The notes under the pieces were generated by a model. That model was not told the DNA's origin. It was given only the letters and a program-made list of their open reading frames with translations, and made no database searches. This document shows positions 43,478 through 52,369 of a stretch of DNA of 64,000 bases, one piece after another. Both the position numbers and the translations under genes were made by a program. The stretch lies in assembly GCF_021044565.1 (NCBI RefSeq), contig NZ_CP087997.1:2232001-2296000 (forward strand), in the 5' to 3' direction. This DNA comes from Subtercola endophyticus (GTDB lineage Bacteria > Actinomycetota > Actinomycetes > Actinomycetales > Microbacteriaceae). Position 1 is the stretch's first letter; every line of letters begins with the position of its first letter.

Positions 43478-44095
43478 ATGGCGAACCAGGGCCACTCGAC
43501 ACGGCTCTTGACACTCGAGACCTGGAACGACTTCGCCACCCTCGTCGAAGCCAACAACGGCGTGTGGGGCGGATGCTGGTGCATGGGCTTTCACGCCGAA
43601 GGCTTCACCGGCTCGATGGGCCGAGACGACAACCGGGCCCGAAAGCTGGCGCACGTCAGTGACAAGACCTGCCATCAGGTGCTCGTCTACGAGGGCGATG
43701 AGTGCGTGGGGTGGTGCCAGTACGGCACCCCGGCCGAGATTGCCGGAATCAAGAACGCCAAGGCGTACCTGAAAGAGCTCGACTTTCTGCCCGACTGGCG
43801 CATCGGCTGCATCTTCACCGGCAACGGCCATCGTGGCGGCGGTGTCGCTCGAACAGCGGTGGAGTCCGCCCTCGAGGCCATCCGCGACGCCGGCGGCGGG
43901 TTCGTCGAGGCGTACCCCGAGCAACAAGACGAGCGCCCGCCGCAACGGGGTGCCTACTTTCAGACCGGCCCCGAGTCGCTGTACACGCAGTTCGGTTTCG
44001 AACGAGTGCGACGAATCGCCAAGTGGCGCTGGGTGATGCGCACCGAGCTGCGACGCACGAGCTGCGACGCACGAGCTGTGCCGCACACGGTGTGA
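43478..44095 (+). CDS. GNAT-like acetyltransferase
   Basis: A 205-aa acetyltransferase-like protein related in pattern (WGGCWCMGFHAEGF, CVGWCQYG) to the broken GNAT at 18611. The acetyl-CoA loop is present as FTGNGHRGGGVARTAVESAL and the C-terminal strand as LYTQFGFERVRRIAKWRW. Its last residues come from three 14-bp repeats (44044-44085) that are not a multiple of three, so each copy shifts frame and the tail (RRTSCDARAVPHTV) is probably neutral. It starts 22 bases after the ANTAR gene and may share its transcript. Confidence 0.75.
   Translation: MANQGHSTRLLTLETWNDFATLVEANNGVWGGCWCMGFHAEGFTGSMGRDDNRARKLAHVSDKTCHQVLVYEGDECVGWCQYGTPAEIAGIKNAKAYLKELDFLPDWRIGCIFTGNGHRGGGVARTAVESALEAIRDAGGGFVEAYPEQQDERPPQRGAYFQTGPESLYTQFGFERVRRIAKWRWVMRTELRRTSCDARAVPHTV
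44044..44085. repeat. 14-bp tandem array, three units, at the 3' end of the GNAT-like gene
   Basis: Three 14-bp units (CGAGCTGCGACGCA type) immediately before the stop codon. It is the only array inside a gene in this window whose unit does not fit the reading frame. Confidence 0.85.
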
Positions 44096-44096
44096 C

Positions 44097-44789
44097 TCAG
44101 CCGTCGAGGGCGCGGCGGATGCTCGCCAGCACGGTCTCGGCCGCAGCATCCGACTCGAAAGCGGCGACCACCACACGCGACCCGGCGCGGGCCGGCACCT
44201 CTGCGCCCGCCGTCACACGACGCCGGAACGAGTCCGCGAGATCGCCGAGCTCCCCCTGAAGGTGCTTCACCGCGTCGGTTTTCTGTTCGGCGAACCAGGT
44301 GCGCAGAGCGTCGTTGTGCACGGCAACAGACGCCGCGGCATAGGCGCTGGGCATCCAGCCGCGCGACTCGTCGTCGACGAGGTGCGCGTTCAGATGCGCG
44401 CGAAAGATGCGCTCATATCGATGCGCCATGACGAGTTCACGCTCGCGCAACGAGGGGTTGCTGCGCAGCAGAGCGCGGCGCTCCAGCGTCGCCTCCGGCC
44501 GGGAGACGTGGTATCTGATCACCGTGAGGCACGCCTTGTTGACGGCGTCGAACGCATCGCCCTCGCTGTCGGCCAAGACGCCACCCAGACGCTCGAGCAG
44601 GTACGTGTGGTCGGCGAAGACGATCTCTTCTTTGGTTCCGAAACGACGAAAAAAGGTACTCCGGCTGACGTCGAGCACGTCAGCCAGCTCGTCGACCGAT
44701 GTCGAGTCGTAGCCCTGCTGCGCCAAGAGATGAATGGCTGTCGCCGTGACGTCGGCCGACGACAGCGAAGCGGGGTCAGAAGGAGCCAT
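44097..44789 (-). CDS. TetR/AcrR repressor of the beta-oxidation cluster
   Basis: A 230-aa regulator with an N-terminal helix-turn-helix (TAIHLLAQQGYDSTSVDELADVLDVSRSTFFRRFGTKEEIVFADH). It diverges from the FadB-like gene at 44913; the perfect palindrome at 44837-44859 between them is a good operator. By analogy with other TetR-type fatty-acid regulators it likely responds to acyl-CoA, releasing the operon when fatty acids are present. Confidence 0.88.
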   Translation of the reverse strand: MAPSDPASLSSADVTATAIHLLAQQGYDSTSVDELADVLDVSRSTFFRRFGTKEEIVFADHTYLLERLGGVLADSEGDAFDAVNKACLTVIRYHVSRPEATLERRALLRSNPSLRERELVMAHRYERIFRAHLNAHLVDDESRGWMPSAYAAASVAVHNDALRTWFAEQKTDAVKHLQGELGDLADSFRRRVTAGAEVPARAGSRVVVAAFESDAAAETVLASIRRALDG

Positions 44790-44836
44790 GCCTCAAAATC
44801 TACGCGACGGAGAGCCGATTCGAGCCCGGATCACCC

Positions 44837-44859
44837 AAGAAACTGAAACTCAGTTTCTT
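44837..44859. promoter_or_regulatory. Perfect palindrome, operator of the beta-oxidation cluster
   Basis: AAGAAACTGA and TCAGTTTCTT are exact inverted copies separated by AAC. A -35-like TTGACA (44863-44868) follows, so bound repressor would block the promoter of the FadB-like gene. Confidence 0.8.
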
Positions 44860-44912
44860 GACTTGACACTCAGTCTCATGCTTAGCTTAGTGTAACGAAA
44901 GGCTTTTCCACG

Positions 44913-46949
44913 ATGACAACGGAGTCCGAGGTTCACGTCGAGTATGCGGTACTGCCCGGCCGCGCCAGAGAGAGCGCACTGGTTCACGTGGGCGATCCTG
45001 CCAGCAGAAAGCCCGTCATCTGGGGCAGCGAACGACTCGCCTCGCTCACAGCGGCATTCGATGACATCGAAGCGCACGAGGTCGAGGCCGTCGTGCTGCT
45101 CGGCAGCGCGCATTCCTTCGGCGCCGGAGCCGACCTCACCGCGCTGGCCGCCGCGCGAACCGCCGACGATGCCGCAGAGCTCGGGGCCGAAGGCTGGAGT
45201 ACCTTTCGCCGGCTGACCGAGTGGGATGCCCCGAGCTTCGCCCTGATCACCGGGTTCGCTCTCGGCGGCGCCCTCGAACTCGCCCTGTTCGCCGACTACC
45301 GCCTGGCCCGCAGCGACACCCGCGCGATCGGACTTCCCGAGGTGCGCCTCGGCCTCGTACCCGGCTGGGGCGGCATCCATCGACTGGCTCGGCTCGCCGG
45401 CCCTCGCGTCGCCTACGACGTAGCTGTGCGCGACTCGCGCCGCGGAACAAGCCTCAGCGCTGACGACGCCGCCCGGCTCGGCATCATCGATCAGGTGGTT
45501 CCAGCCGCAGACTGGAACGAGCAGTGGCCGGCCGCCGTGGCCGCACTGCTCCCGTCATTCACCCCGCAGCGCAGGCAGCGGCGACCAAGCGATGAGGAGT
45601 ACGCGGCCCAGCTCGAGACGGTTCACAGCGACTTCGCGCGTTCGAGGCCGACCGTCAGCGCCGCACCCGCTTGCGCGGTCGAGCTTCTCGACGCGGCTCA
45701 GACAGAGACGCTCGACGAGGCCCAAGCCGCCACCACGGCAGTCTTCGCCGAGCTGCTGCTCAGCGACGCCGGGGCGGCAAGCCTCTACGCTTACCAGCTC
45801 AGCCGTTCGCCGGGCCGGCTTCCGGCCGACCTCGCCGTCGGCTCCGCTCAACCCGTCGAGCGCGCCGCCGTCATCGGCGCCGGACTCATGGCCAGCCAGC
45901 TCGCCACCCTGCTGGTGCGGTTCGGCGGCCTGCCCGTCGTGCTCACCGACCTCGACCAGGCGCGCGCCGACCGGGGCGCCGAGCTCGTTCGCAGCCAGCT
46001 CGCCACAGCGGCCGAGAAGGGCCAGCTCAGCGAGACCGAAGCCGCTCGGTTGAGTGCGCTCGTCTCCGCGAGCGCAGAGCCCGGTGCTATTGCCGGCGCA
46101 GACTTCGTCATCGAGGCGATCTTCGAGAACATGGCCGCGAAGAAGCAGGCCCTCGCCGAGGCAGAGAAGCACCTTGCACCCCATGCACTGCTGGCGACCA
46201 ACACCAGCTCGTTGTCGATCTCCGAAATGGCGGATGATCTGCAGCACCCCGAGCGAGTCATCGGCTTTCACATCTTCAACCCCGTCGAGAGTGTGCCGCT
46301 GGTCGAGATCATCCACGGCCGACAGACCGACGAAGCGACCGTCGCCACTGCGCTCGAGCTCGCCGCAAAACTCAAACGGCAGGCGATCGTTGCGGCCGAC
46401 TCCCCCGGATTCGTGGTGAATCGTCTGCTCACGCGCCTGTACGACGTGGTCATGACGACCATCGACGCCGGTGGCGACCCGCTCGTCGTCGACCACAGCA
46501 TCGACGACCTCGGGCTGCCGATGAGCCCACTGCGGCTGCTCGACTTCGTGGGGCCTGCCATCCAGCTGCACGTCAGCGAGACGATGCACGACGCTTTTCC
46601 CGATCGGTTCAGCCGCCTCGAGTGGCTCACCCGCGTGGTCGATGGTGGTCTGCGCACTGTGCTACAGCGCGACCAGACGCTCACCGCCGAGGCGGCGGCG
46701 CTGCTACCCGCGCCAGACGAAAGCACAACCGGCGCCGAGCTGGCCGCGAGCGTTCGCACGGGCATCCTCGACGCCCTGACCGACGAGGTCGACCGCATGC
46801 TCGCCGAAGGCGTGGTCGAGCGGGCCGAAGACATCGACAAGGCCATGATTCTGGGTGCGAACTTTCCGTGGGCGCTCGGCGGGCTCACTCCCTACCTGCG
46901 CAGCAGAACCGAAAACACACGGAAAAACAGTGAAGGCGAGACCCGATGA
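44913..46949 (+). CDS. FadB-like enoyl-CoA hydratase / 3-hydroxyacyl-CoA dehydrogenase
   Basis: A 678-aa two-domain enzyme of fatty-acid beta-oxidation. The N-terminal crotonase domain (residues ~1-220) has the oxyanion-hole segment FGAGADLTAL and VTGFALGGALELAL; the dehydrogenase domain begins near residue 310 with the NAD motif GAGLMASQLA, then NTSSLSISEMAD and VIGFHIFNPVESVPLVEI (catalytic His and Glu). The crotonase part lacks some usual glutamates and should be checked for activity. It is the first gene of the cluster and overlaps the next by ATGA at 46946. Confidence 0.9.
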   Translation: MTTESEVHVEYAVLPGRARESALVHVGDPASRKPVIWGSERLASLTAAFDDIEAHEVEAVVLLGSAHSFGAGADLTALAAARTADDAAELGAEGWSTFRRLTEWDAPSFALITGFALGGALELALFADYRLARSDTRAIGLPEVRLGLVPGWGGIHRLARLAGPRVAYDVAVRDSRRGTSLSADDAARLGIIDQVVPAADWNEQWPAAVAALLPSFTPQRRQRRPSDEEYAAQLETVHSDFARSRPTVSAAPACAVELLDAAQTETLDEAQAATTAVFAELLLSDAGAASLYAYQLSRSPGRLPADLAVGSAQPVERAAVIGAGLMASQLATLLVRFGGLPVVLTDLDQARADRGAELVRSQLATAAEKGQLSETEAARLSALVSASAEPGAIAGADFVIEAIFENMAAKKQALAEAEKHLAPHALLATNTSSLSISEMADDLQHPERVIGFHIFNPVESVPLVEIIHGRQTDEATVATALELAAKLKRQAIVAADSPGFVVNRLLTRLYDVVMTTIDAGGDPLVVDHSIDDLGLPMSPLRLLDFVGPAIQLHVSETMHDAFPDRFSRLEWLTRVVDGGLRTVLQRDQTLTAEAAALLPAPDESTTGAELAASVRTGILDALTDEVDRMLAEGVVERAEDIDKAMILGANFPWALGGLTPYLRSRTENTRKNSEGETR

Positions 46950-48196
46950 GCACCACCCGCACCCTGCTCGGCACCGAAGAGCCGGAGTACGAGCTGACCG
47001 AGGCGCTCGACCCCGACGTCGCCGGCGTCTTCGCCGACCTTCCCGAGGCCGATCTCGCGTTCCGCGATCGTGCGCGTCAGTTCGTGAACACCGAGATACT
47101 TCCGGTGATCGACGACTACTGGAACCGGGCCGAGTACCCGGTGCACCTGGTCAAACGGCTCGGCGACTTCGACCTGCTGCGTGACGGCATCGATGTCGAG
47201 GGCTTCGCCCACCAGAGTGCTCTCGCCGCTGGTCTCGTGATGGCCGAGATCAGCCGCGGAGACGGATCGATCGGCACCATCATCGCCGTACAGGGTGCCC
47301 TCGCCCTGCGCTCGATCGCCCTGCTGGGCAGCGCGGAACAGAAGGCCGAATGGCTGGTTCCTCTTGCGACAGGCGAGAAGCTCGGCGCGTTCGGGCTCAC
47401 CGAGCCGACCCACGGATCGGATTCCGTGAGTCTTGAGACCGTCGCTCGCAGCGTGAATTCGGGCAGCGCCGATTCAGGCAGCGTCGACGGCGGCTACGAG
47501 ATCACCGGCCACAAGAAGTGGATCGGCAACGGATCGGTCGGCGACGTCACCGTCGTCTGGGCGCGGGGCGACGACGGCAAGGTGCACGGTTACCTCGTGC
47601 CGCAAGACGCGCCCGGCTACAGCGCCGAGGTCATCACCAACAAGGTGTCGCTGCGTGCCATCTGGCAGGCGCGCATCACGCTCGACGCCGTGCGCGTGCC
47701 CGAGTCGGCCCGACTGGCCGAGGCGAACAGCTTCGCCGACACCTCGCGCGTGCTGCAGGCGACCCGCCTCGGCGTCGCGTGGGCCGCCCTCGGCCACGCC
47801 ACCGCGTGTTACGAGACGGCGGTGCACTACTCTCGCCAGCGCATCCAGTTCGGCCGGCCGCTCGCTGCCTCGCAGATCGTGCAAGAACGGCTCGCCCGCA
47901 TGCTCAGCGAACTGACGAGCATGCAGACGCTCATCGTGCAGCTGACCCGCCGAGACGAAGCCGGCGCGCTGAGCGGCCCGGCGGCCGCCCTCGGCAAATA
48001 CACGGCGACCCGCGCCGCACGCAGCATCGCAGCGAACGCCCGCGACCTGCTCGGCGGCAACGGCATTCTGCTCGACAACCGCGTCGCCCGGCATTTCACC
48101 GACATCGAGTCGCTGCACACCTACGAAGGCACCGAAACCGTGCAGGCCCTGCTGATCGGCCGCGATATCACCGGAATCTCGGCATTCACCTCCTAA
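46946..48196 (+). CDS. Acyl-CoA dehydrogenase (glutaryl-CoA dehydrogenase-like subgroup)
   Basis: A 416-aa FAD enzyme for the first dehydrogenation of an acyl-CoA. Present are the N-terminal helical domain, GAFGLTEPTHGSD, the arginine-flanked RQRIQFGRPLAASQ, and the C-terminal HTYEGTETVQALLIGRDI with the catalytic Glu position of the glutaryl-CoA-like group. A short 15-bp repeat (47453-47482) adds NSGSADSGS in a surface loop near residue 170. It overlaps the FadB-like gene by four bases. Confidence 0.9.
   Translation: MSTTRTLLGTEEPEYELTEALDPDVAGVFADLPEADLAFRDRARQFVNTEILPVIDDYWNRAEYPVHLVKRLGDFDLLRDGIDVEGFAHQSALAAGLVMAEISRGDGSIGTIIAVQGALALRSIALLGSAEQKAEWLVPLATGEKLGAFGLTEPTHGSDSVSLETVARSVNSGSADSGSVDGGYEITGHKKWIGNGSVGDVTVVWARGDDGKVHGYLVPQDAPGYSAEVITNKVSLRAIWQARITLDAVRVPESARLAEANSFADTSRVLQATRLGVAWAALGHATACYETAVHYSRQRIQFGRPLAASQIVQERLARMLSELTSMQTLIVQLTRRDEAGALSGPAAALGKYTATRAARSIAANARDLLGGNGILLDNRVARHFTDIESLHTYEGTETVQALLIGRDITGISAFTS
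47453..47482. repeat. 15-bp tandem pair inside the acyl-CoA dehydrogenase gene
   Basis: Two 15-bp units (GTGAATTCGGGCAGC, GCCGATTCAGGCAGC) encode VNSGS and ADSGS in a loop. Confidence 0.75.
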
Positions 48197-48227
48197 CTGC
48201 ACACGAACAAACCACGAAGAAGGAATC

Positions 48228-49421
48228 ATGACCACCGAAGACCTCACTCCCGTCATCATCTCGGGTGCACGCACGCCCTTCACCAAGATCAACGGCCAGT
48301 TGGCGTCGCTGACGGGCCCCCAGCTCGGCGCCCACGCCATCAAAGCCGCTCTCGCCTCCGGCGGCGTGCCCGCCGACGCGGTCGAAGCGGTCATCATGGG
48401 GCAGGTCATCCAGGCCGGTGCGGGCCAGGGCCCGGCCCGGCAGGCCAGCATCGGCGCCGGAATCAGCTACGACGTGCCCACGGTCACCATCAACAAGCTC
48501 TGCCTCTCAGGTCTCACCGCCGTCATCGACGCCGCGCGGCTGATCCGCACCGGTGAGGCACGCGTGGTGGTCGCCGGCGGTCAGGAGTCGATGACGAACG
48601 CGCCGCACCTGCTGCTGAAGTCGCGCAGTGCGCACCCGTACGGCAACCAGGTGCTCGAGGATTCGCTCAACTACGACGGGCTGGTCGATCCGTTCGAGAA
48701 GAAGATCATGGGTGAGGCGACGGATGACGGCAACGAGCTGCGGGGCATCCGTCGCGCCGAGCAAGACGCGTTCTCTGCCGCGTCGCACCAGCGTGCGGCA
48801 AGCTCCCGCACTGCCGGCCTCTTCACCGACCAGATCGCGCCGATCAGCGTTCCGCAGCGTCGTGGCGAGCCGGTCGTGGTGAGCGAAGACGACGGCATTC
48901 GCCCCGACACGACGGTCGACACGCTCGGCAAACTCAAGCCTGCCTTCCGGCCGCAGGGAACGATCACGGCCGGCAGTGCATCGCAGTTGACCGACGGCGC
49001 CGCCGCTCTGGTCATCGCGAGCAAGGGCTGGGCCCTCGAGAACGGCTACGAGTGGATCGCCGAGATCGGTGCCGCCGGCCAGGTCGCCGGCCCCGACGGG
49101 TCGCTGCATTCGCAGCCCGCGAACGCCATCAAGGCCGCTCTCGCTCGTGAAGGCGCTGAGGTCGCCGACCTCGACGTGATCGAGATCAACGAGGCCTTCG
49201 CTTCTGTCGTGTTGCAGTCAGCGGTCGATCTGGGCATCGACCCGGCTTCGGCGAACGTCGATGGCGGAGCCATCGCGCTCGGACACCCGGTCGGGGCATC
49301 CGGTGCCCGCCTGGCACTGCAGCTGGCCTACGCGCTGAAGCGCCGTGGCGGCGGCACCGGTGTCGCGGCCCTGTGCGGCGGCGGCGGGCAGGGCGAGGCA
49401 CTCATTCTGCACGTCGCATAA
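48228..49421 (+). CDS. Acetyl-CoA C-acyltransferase (thiolase)
   Basis: A 397-aa thiolase that closes the beta-oxidation cycle. The two catalytic cysteines are in NKLCLSG and ALCGGGGQG, and the His in GGAIALGHPVGASGAR; NEAFASV is also present. It starts 31 bases after the dehydrogenase gene with AAGGAA upstream of ATG 48228. The three enzymes together provide dehydrogenation, hydration, oxidation and thiolysis; the acyl-CoA ligase must be elsewhere. Confidence 0.93.
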   Translation: MTTEDLTPVIISGARTPFTKINGQLASLTGPQLGAHAIKAALASGGVPADAVEAVIMGQVIQAGAGQGPARQASIGAGISYDVPTVTINKLCLSGLTAVIDAARLIRTGEARVVVAGGQESMTNAPHLLLKSRSAHPYGNQVLEDSLNYDGLVDPFEKKIMGEATDDGNELRGIRRAEQDAFSAASHQRAASSRTAGLFTDQIAPISVPQRRGEPVVVSEDDGIRPDTTVDTLGKLKPAFRPQGTITAGSASQLTDGAAALVIASKGWALENGYEWIAEIGAAGQVAGPDGSLHSQPANAIKAALAREGAEVADLDVIEINEAFASVVLQSAVDLGIDPASANVDGGAIALGHPVGASGARLALQLAYALKRRGGGTGVAALCGGGGQGEALILHVA

Positions 49422-49558
49422 GGGCAACGGGGCGGGGCCCGAACTGGGCCTCGTCGTCGGGTGCGATCTTGCCGTGGGCCTCATTCCTGCGTTCCACAAC
49501 GACGAGGCGGCCAGCTGTACTGATGGTGCGTTGAAGTCCGGCACGATGCCGTAACGCG

Positions 49559-50005
49559 CTACCCCGCAGGCGGTGGCTGGCGGAGCGCCGTTATGCACCC
49601 CTTCAGCAGCGCGCCGAGATCGGACTGCTGCCGAGCATCCAGTGCCGAGGTCATCTGCTTCTCGACCGCACGCACCGCCGAGCTGGCCGCCTTCAACCGC
49701 TGCTCGCCCGCCGGGGTGAGTTCGGTCGGAAGGATGCGGCCCGCTTGCGGCTGCTGCGCCCTCGAGATGAATCCGCTGCGCTCCATCGACTGCAGCAGAA
49801 CATTCATCGACTGCCGCGAGACGAAGGCGCCTCGCGCCAAGGCGGAGTTCGACATGCCCGGCCGCTGTGACAGCAACTCGAGGCACGAGTACTCGGTGAT
49901 GGTCATGCCGAGCGGGCGCAACACCGCATCCATCGACGCGTGCAGCGCGCTGGAAGCCTGCTTGAGGAGATAACCGAGGGAGGTATCGAGTTCGACTTGA
50001 CTCAT
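49559..50005 (-). CDS. MarR-family transcriptional regulator
   Basis: A 148-aa winged-helix repressor (LGYLLKQASSALHASMDAVLRPLGMTITEYSCLELLSQRPGMSNSALARGAFVSRQSMNVLLQSMERSGFI). It diverges from the VOC gene at 50068. Two palindromic sites lie between, one of which covers its own start codon (50004-50021), so it should repress itself tightly. Confidence 0.9.
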   Translation of the reverse strand: MSQVELDTSLGYLLKQASSALHASMDAVLRPLGMTITEYSCLELLSQRPGMSNSALARGAFVSRQSMNVLLQSMERSGFISRAQQPQAGRILPTELTPAGEQRLKAASSAVRAVEKQMTSALDARQQSDLGALLKGCITALRQPPPAG

Positions 50006-50049
50006 GTCAGTATTCTGACATACATTAAGGCATGTCAGCTAATTGACAT
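50004..50049. promoter_or_regulatory. Two MarR operators between the MarR and VOC genes
   Basis: Site 1 is ATGTCAG-TATT-CTGACAT (50004-50021, perfect) and includes the MarR start codon; site 2 is ATGTCA-GCTAAT-TGACAT (50032-50049). Their centres are 28 bp apart. Confidence 0.75.
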
Positions 50050-50067
50050 ACGAAGGAGACCCCACCC

Positions 50068-50433
50068 ATGCCCGTCACCGGACCCGACTTCATCTCACTG
50101 CAGGTGCGCAACATCGACGCTTCTGCTGCGTTCTACGAGACCTACCTCGGCCTCCATCGCGCCGCCGGCCCTCCGCACGCGGTGGTCTTCGACACCACGC
50201 CCGTCGCGTTCGCCCTGCGCAACGTGGTTGACGGCGTCGACCTCGACACGATCATCCAGCCCGGCCTCGGCATTGCGCTCTGGCTGCACGCGACCGACGT
50301 GCAAGAGATTCACGACGCCCTCGTGGCGAAAGGCACGACCATCACCGCGGCACCGATCGACGGACCGTTCGGCCGAACATTCACGTTCGCCGACCCCGAC
50401 GGCTATCAGGTCACCCTGCACGACCGCGCTTAG
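50068..50433 (+). CDS. VOC-superfamily protein (glyoxalase/bleomycin-resistance-like)
   Basis: A 121-aa single-domain VOC protein: DFISLQVRNIDASAAFYETYLGLHRA, then LHATDVQEIHDALVAKG and FTFADPDGYQVTLHD. It may bind a metal and a small hydrophobic molecule; the substrate is unknown. ATG 50068 follows AAGGAG. As the divergent target of the MarR regulator it is probably induced by the molecule it handles. Confidence 0.88.
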   Translation: MPVTGPDFISLQVRNIDASAAFYETYLGLHRAAGPPHAVVFDTTPVAFALRNVVDGVDLDTIIQPGLGIALWLHATDVQEIHDALVAKGTTITAAPIDGPFGRTFTFADPDGYQVTLHDRA

Positions 50434-50498
50434 GCGCCGTCGGCGCCCTCGAACCGTGGCACTCGCCTGCGCGGCCAGAGGGGTGAACAATAGATGAG

Positions 50499-51515
50499 GT
50501 GCAGCAGAGCATCGACCACGTGACAACTCACGCCGGCACGAAGGTGGCGTTCTCTTCGTGGGGGTCGGGCCGCCCGATCGTCTATGTCACAGGCTGGCTC
50601 AGTCACCTCGAGCTGAGCTGGCAGTTGCGTCAGGAGCGGGCGTTCTACGAGAGCCTCGCGCGCGATGTGCGGCTGGTTCGCTACGACCGGGCCGGGTGCG
50701 GGCTGTCTGCTCCGCTCACACAGCCGCCGTCGCTCGCCCTCGAACTCGAGCAACTCAGCGCCGTGGTCGGCACGCTCGGTGAAGATCCCTTCGACCTGGT
50801 CGGCACGTCGATGGGTGCGGTGGTAGCCGCCGCGTGGGCGGCCGAGCATCCGCAGCGCGTTCGGCGACTGGTGCTCTACGGCGGCTGGGTGCGCGGCGCC
50901 GACGTTGCAGAGCCCGGTGCGCAGCAGAACATTCTCGGGCTCATCCAGTCACACTGGGGACTCGGCTCCGACGTGCTCACCGACCTCTTCGCGCCCGACG
51001 CCGACGCCGCGACCAGGCTCGAGTTCGGGCGTTACCAGCGCGCCAGTTCGACCGCCGAAACCGCTCGGGCGCTGCTCGCGCTGAGCTATTCGCTCGACAT
51101 CGGCGAGCAGCTCGCGCAGGTACGGGCTCCGACTCTGGTCGTGCGCCGAGAGCGTGACCGAGCCGCGCCCGTTGCGCAGGCGAGGCTCCTTGCCGCCGGA
51201 ATACCCGGTGCTGAGCTCGTCGTGCTGCCGGGCCGCTCGCACCTGCCCTACATCGGCGACAGCCACGCACTCGTCACGGCGATGCGACGCTTTCTCGGCC
51301 TGCGCGTGCCGCGGCGCGGCGCCACAGACTTGACCCCCCGGCAGCGCGAGGTGGCCGCATTGGTGAGCGACGGATGCACGAACAAAACCATCGCGAGTCG
51401 ACTCGGTATCACCGAACGCTCTGCCGAGGGTCACGTCGAGCGCATCCGGCAACGGCTCGGGGTGGGGTCACGAGCGCAGATCGCCGCCTGGTACGCGGGC
51501 GAGAAGTTGAGGTAG
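50499..51515 (+). CDS. Alpha/beta hydrolase fused to a LuxR-type DNA-binding domain
   Basis: A 338-aa fusion. The hydrolase part (residues ~1-265) has a complete-looking triad: Ser in GTSMGA, Asp in RERDRAAP, His in GRSHLPYIGDS. The C-terminal ~65 residues are a LuxR helix-turn-helix (LTPRQREVAALVSDGCTNKTIASRLGITERSAEGHVERIRQRLG). Such proteins exist in actinobacteria, but the signal is not known; an enzyme joined to a DNA-binding domain suggests a regulator that senses its own substrate or product. Start GTG 50499 has only a weak ribosome-binding site. Confidence 0.88.
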   Translation: MQQSIDHVTTHAGTKVAFSSWGSGRPIVYVTGWLSHLELSWQLRQERAFYESLARDVRLVRYDRAGCGLSAPLTQPPSLALELEQLSAVVGTLGEDPFDLVGTSMGAVVAAAWAAEHPQRVRRLVLYGGWVRGADVAEPGAQQNILGLIQSHWGLGSDVLTDLFAPDADAATRLEFGRYQRASSTAETARALLALSYSLDIGEQLAQVRAPTLVVRRERDRAAPVAQARLLAAGIPGAELVVLPGRSHLPYIGDSHALVTAMRRFLGLRVPRRGATDLTPRQREVAALVSDGCTNKTIASRLGITERSAEGHVERIRQRLGVGSRAQIAAWYAGEKLR

Positions 51516-51587
51516 TTTCCCGCCTGACGGGCATCTGGAAGCGGCGCAGAGTGGAGACATCACCACTGAGACTCACTGAGGAAAACA

Positions 51588-52250
51588 ATGATCGACGCCA
51601 CGCCCACGTCCGCTCCGACCGCCTTCGAGCTGCACCGCGGCCGAGGACCGTTCAACGCCGCCTTCTTCCGCGTGATGGGCCCGTACCTGCAACGCACCCT
51701 CCGCCCCCGCAAGCAGCGCGTCTTCGCCGACCTGCCCGCACGCGTCGTCGAGATCGGGCCGGGCGTCGGCGCCAACCTGCCGTACCTGCCGCCCGGCGGC
51801 ACGCTCGTCGCCCTCGAGCCGAACCGCCACATGCACTCCCCGCTGCGCTCGGCGGCGCACCGTCACGGTGTTCGGCTCGAACTGCACGAGAGCATGGCCG
51901 AGCGCAGCGGCCTGCCCGATCACAGCGTCGACGCCGTGATCTCTTCGCTCGTTCTCTGCTCGGTCGACGAGCCCGCCGAAGTGCTCGCCGAGATCCGGCG
52001 CATTCTTCGCCCCGGCGCGACATTCCGCTTCGTCGAGCATGTCGAAGCCGGTCACGGCACGTTCACTCGGGCAGCGCAACGTGCACTTCGGCGTCCGTGG
52101 GCGTGGGTCTTCGAGGGATGCTCGTGCGAACGTGATCTCGAGCAGAGCATCCGCGCCGCCGGATTCGAAACCGTGGACATCGAGCGCTACCGGGTGCACA
52201 GCCCGTTTCTGCCGTTCAACACCCACATCGCGGGAATCGCCAGGGCCTGA
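51588..52250 (+). CDS. Class I SAM-dependent methyltransferase
   Basis: A 220-aa methyltransferase (Methyltransf_11 type): SAM motif I is VVEIGPGVGANLPYL, then LVALEPNRHM and VDAVISSLVLCSVDEP. The C-terminus (RYRVHSPFLPFNTHIAGIA) resembles methylases acting on lipids or quinones, but the substrate is not evident. ATG 51588 follows AAAACA without a strong ribosome-binding site; it starts 72 bases after the LuxR fusion gene. Confidence 0.85.
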   Translation: MIDATPTSAPTAFELHRGRGPFNAAFFRVMGPYLQRTLRPRKQRVFADLPARVVEIGPGVGANLPYLPPGGTLVALEPNRHMHSPLRSAAHRHGVRLELHESMAERSGLPDHSVDAVISSLVLCSVDEPAEVLAEIRRILRPGATFRFVEHVEAGHGTFTRAAQRALRRPWAWVFEGCSCERDLEQSIRAAGFETVDIERYRVHSPFLPFNTHIAGIARA

Positions 52251-52369
52251 CCGCCGACGGCCCGGCTCATCACAAAGGAGTACTCCCGGCGTCATCCCTG
52301 CGGCTGATCTTGTGGCCACCGTGCCGCAACCCAGCGCCCACGAAGACGGCGACGGCTAGAGTGGCGCCT

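Noticed and set aside
44044..44085. The 14-bp repeat as a real functional C-terminal domain
   Set aside because: Because its period shifts the frame at each copy, no repeated peptide results; it looks like neutral tail expansion.
49422..49558. A terminator between the thiolase and MarR genes
   Set aside because: Only a five-base-pair stem (GGCCC/GGGCC) with no T run was found, too weak to call.
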